From positions 3,616,501 through 3,680,500 of the forward strand of contig NZ_CP060488.1 in the NCBI RefSeq assembly GCF_014334015.1: a stretch of DNA of 64,000 nucleotides, read 5' to 3'. Below, piece after piece: positions 61,850 through 64,000 of this stretch. The notes beneath the pieces are model-generated. The model did no database searches. It saw only the letters and a program-made list of their open reading frames with translations, and had not been told where the DNA came from. Numbering within the stretch: position 1 is the first letter of the stretch; every line of letters begins with the position of its first letter. The position numbers and the translations under genes were made by a program. The DNA comes from Bacteroides sp. M10. GTDB taxonomy: Bacteria; Bacteroidota; Bacteroidia; Bacteroidales; Bacteroidaceae.

Positions 61850-63211
61850 ATGGCAACTTCTAAAGAAATGACGGCAGGGCCGGCATTACCTCTCATTTTA
61901 AAGTTTACATTGCCGCTTTTACTCGGCAATCTCTTACAACAAACGTATTCGCTTGTTGATGCTGCAATTGTAGGAAAGTTTTTGGGAATTAACGCGTTAG
62001 CTTCTGTTGGAGCCAGCACATCGGTTGTTTTCCTGATTCTCGGATTCTGCAATGGATGTTGCGGAGGTTTCGGGATACCCGTTGCGCAGAAGTTTGGTGC
62101 ACGTGATTACAGTACGATGCGCAGTTACGTTTCCGTCAGTTTGAAACTGGCAGCGGGGATGTCTGTGGTCATTGCTCTTGTTACCAGTATCTTTTGTGCG
62201 GACATACTCCGGATCATGCGCACGCCGGAGAATATTTTCGAAGGGGCGTATGCTTATTTGCTTGTTACGTTTATTGGTGTTCCTTTCACTTTCTTCTATA
62301 ATCTTCTTTCAAGCATCATCCGTGCGTTGGGAGACAGCAAGACGCCTTTCTGGTTTTTGCTGTTCGCTGCTGTTCTGAATATCATTCTCGACTTGTTCTG
62401 TATTCTGGTACTCGGCTGGGGAGTGGCGGGAGCTGCCATTGCTACTGTCTTTTCGCAGGGGCTGTCGGCTGTTCTCTGCTATATTTATATGTACCGGAAG
62501 TTTGAAATATTGCAGGGTACTCCGAAGGAACGCCGGTTCCAGTCGAAACTGGCAAAGACATTGCTTTACATCGGTGTGCCTATGGGATTACAATTCTCTA
62601 TCACGGCTATCGGCAGTATTATGCTTCAGAGTGCGAATAATGCATTGGGAACGGCGTGTGTGGCTGCTTTTACATCTGCCATGCGAATCAAGATGTTCTT
62701 TATCTGTACGTTCGAGAGTCTGGGAATTGCGATGGCTACGTATAGCGGACAGAATTATGGGGCAGGGAAACCGGAGCGTGTCTGGTTGGGAATCAAAGCG
62801 AGTGCTTTGATGATGATTGTTTATGCGGCATTTACGTTCGTTCTTCTGATGGTGGGAGCCAAATATTTTGCATTGATCTTTGTAGATCCGTCGGAAACGG
62901 AAATTCTGTTGGATACCGAGTTATTCCTGCATATCTCTTGTATGTTCTTCCCGATGCTTGGATTGTTATGCATCCTGCGCTACACGATTCAGGGAGTGGG
63001 ATATACCAATCTTGCCATGTTTTCGGGAGTGGCGGAGATGATTGCGCGTATCCTTGTCAGCATTTACGCTGTGCCTGCATTCGGCTTTATTGCTGTCTGC
63101 TACGGTGATCCGATGGCTTGGATAGCGGCAGATTTGTTCCTCGTACCGGCATTTATCTACGTTTATCGCAGGTTGAAGAAGCAGGTGTTTACAAGTACGG
63201 TTACTGTTTAG
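61850..63211 (+). CDS. MATE-family efflux transporter
   Basis: A 453-residue, 12-span transporter from ATG 61850. The N-terminal LPLLLGNLLQQTYSLVDAAIVGKFLG and the QNYGAGKPERV motif are typical of MATE proteins. Proteins of the family export organic cations or drugs in exchange for Na+ or H+; the substrate is not predictable. It overlaps the 3' end of the RluA gene by 4 nt tail-to-tail. Confidence 0.93.
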   Translation: MATSKEMTAGPALPLILKFTLPLLLGNLLQQTYSLVDAAIVGKFLGINALASVGASTSVVFLILGFCNGCCGGFGIPVAQKFGARDYSTMRSYVSVSLKLAAGMSVVIALVTSIFCADILRIMRTPENIFEGAYAYLLVTFIGVPFTFFYNLLSSIIRALGDSKTPFWFLLFAAVLNIILDLFCILVLGWGVAGAAIATVFSQGLSAVLCYIYMYRKFEILQGTPKERRFQSKLAKTLLYIGVPMGLQFSITAIGSIMLQSANNALGTACVAAFTSAMRIKMFFICTFESLGIAMATYSGQNYGAGKPERVWLGIKASALMMIVYAAFTFVLLMVGAKYFALIFVDPSETEILLDTELFLHISCMFFPMLGLLCILRYTIQGVGYTNLAMFSGVAEMIARILVSIYAVPAFGFIAVCYGDPMAWIAADLFLVPAFIYVYRRLKKQVFTSTVTV

Positions 63212-64000
63212 AAGTCGGCCTCTTTCTGTATGCGTAGAATCTTTCCGCTGATGGGATGACGGAACTCTATATATTCGGCGTGGAGGTATAGTCTGTCCGC
63301 TTTCTTTCCATAAAGTTCATCCCCAAGAATGGGGCAACCCAATCCCTCCGGATGGGCGGCGTGTACCCGTAATTGGTGTGTCCGTCCGGTCAACGGATAG
63401 AAAGCAATCCGGGTGTGTTTTTCTGATTCACAGATGATTCGGTATTCTGTAATCGCTTCTTTCCCGTGTTCTCTACTGACGATTTGCCGGGGACGATCAA
63501 GGGGATTCAAACAGAGAGGGAGTTCGATTCTTCCTGTTCTTCCGGGCGGCAGTGCTGTCTTCTCTACTGTTGCTGTTACCCCATCCAACACGGCTACATA
63601 GCGTTTCTTGATACTTCTGCTTGCAAATTGTGCCTGCAAATGTTGATGTACCTCTTTCGTTTTAGCTACGAGCAATAATCCGGAAGTCGCCATATCAAGG
63701 CGATGTACAATCATAGGTCCGGTAGCATCGGGATACTTCTTTTTCAGGCGATGATAGACTGAATCTCTGTCCTCCTCCTTTCCCGGAACGGACAACATTC
63801 CTGCCGGCTTATTGACTACCACTAACCATTCATCTTCATATACGATTTCCAGTTCTTCATCCTCATGGATGGAGTTCAGCAACGGATTCTCGTCTACTTC
63901 CAATCCTTGCAACATGTGCTGCAAAATAGGTTCACATTTTCCCTTGCAGGAAGGATAATAATATCCATGATGCCGGATTTCGTTTTTGGGAGAGTCTCCC
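63208..64000 (-). CDS. RluA-family pseudouridine synthase, 5' truncated by the window
   Basis: The minus-strand frame is open to the right edge of the window, so the gene starts beyond it; 263 codons are visible. The catalytic segment is GPMIVHRLDMATSGLLLVAK with the catalytic Asp in HRLD, preceded by VVNKPAGMLSVPG. The PLTGRTHQLRVHAAH motif follows. The visible upstream part (PSCKGKCEP) shows two cysteines and belongs to an N-terminal extension. It modifies uridines in rRNA or tRNA; the target is unknown. Confidence 0.93.
   Translation of the reverse strand, partial: GDSPKNEIRHHGYYYPSCKGKCEPILQHMLQGLEVDENPLLNSIHEDEELEIVYEDEWLVVVNKPAGMLSVPGKEEDRDSVYHRLKKKYPDATGPMIVHRLDMATSGLLLVAKTKEVHQHLQAQFASRSIKKRYVAVLDGVTATVEKTALPPGRTGRIELPLCLNPLDRPRQIVSREHGKEAITEYRIICESEKHTRIAFYPLTGRTHQLRVHAAHPEGLGCPILGDELYGKKADRLYLHAEYIEFRHPISGKILRIQKEADF

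Overview
The window is chromosomal DNA of a Bacteroides-type gut anaerobe. The evidence is a SusC/SusD pair, promoters with the Bacteroides -7 box TAnnTTTG (sometimes with a TTTG -33 box), CarboxypepD/TonB-type proteins, an H1-like small basic protein and an IS66 element. The species cannot be named from the sequence alone. I list 52 intact, partial or disrupted protein genes (counting the split DUF418 gene once), two pseudogene remnants and one tRNA. The first gene (Fe-S flavoprotein subunit) and the last gene (RluA-type pseudouridine synthase) run off the window edges.

Layout. 1-5.6 kb holds housekeeping genes: an OadB-like sodium-pump subunit, cutC, RNase Y (rny) and zapA. 5.97-20.3 kb is one long same-strand gene train and the most unusual region. 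It starts with an exported SMP-30-like propeller and two tandem small membrane proteins of the Lin0368 type, followed by an FGGY sugar kinase, a zinc alcohol dehydrogenase and deoC. It then continues into two exported diheme cytochrome c proteins (one HzsA-like, one propeller plus cytochrome-c-peroxidase-like), another exported propeller, a chorismatase (FkbO/Hyg5)-like enzyme and a fused ResB-CcsA cytochrome c maturation protein. It reads as a cytoplasmic catabolic pathway ending in DeoC, joined to an extracytoplasmic electron-transfer module and the factor needed to attach heme. Its substrate is unknown.

20.4-21.9 kb is a decayed patch with a helicase remnant, a small lipoprotein gene and a frameshifted Fic remnant. 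21.9-27.6 kb carries a nucleosidase, a DUF454 protein, queD-queE (queuosine precursor synthesis), lutABC (lactate oxidation) and a pyridoxal/pyridoxamine kinase. At 27.7-31.4 kb a DUF418 membrane-protein gene is split by a complete IS66 element with perfect 21-bp ends and an 8-bp target duplication.

31.4-35.2 kb has an ECF sigma factor with a TonB-like membrane partner, divergent from a VWA protein. 35.4-36.5 kb has tRNA-Trp, an ArsC/Spx-like protein and a uracil-DNA-glycosylase-family protein. 36.6-43.6 kb has susC/susD-like genes, a Tsx-like DUF5020 outer-membrane protein and an NCS2 nucleobase permease, which suggests nucleobase or nucleoside import rather than glycan use. 43.6-64 kb is mixed: a large KamA-family radical SAM protein, an alanine symporter, AlbA_2 and AAA/PD-(D/E)XK proteins, a paired DNA-repair radical SAM system, MgtC, a voltage-sensor K+ channel, a lytic transglycosylase, an SDR-lipocalin fusion, TrkH, a MATE exporter and several small zinc-ribbon proteins.
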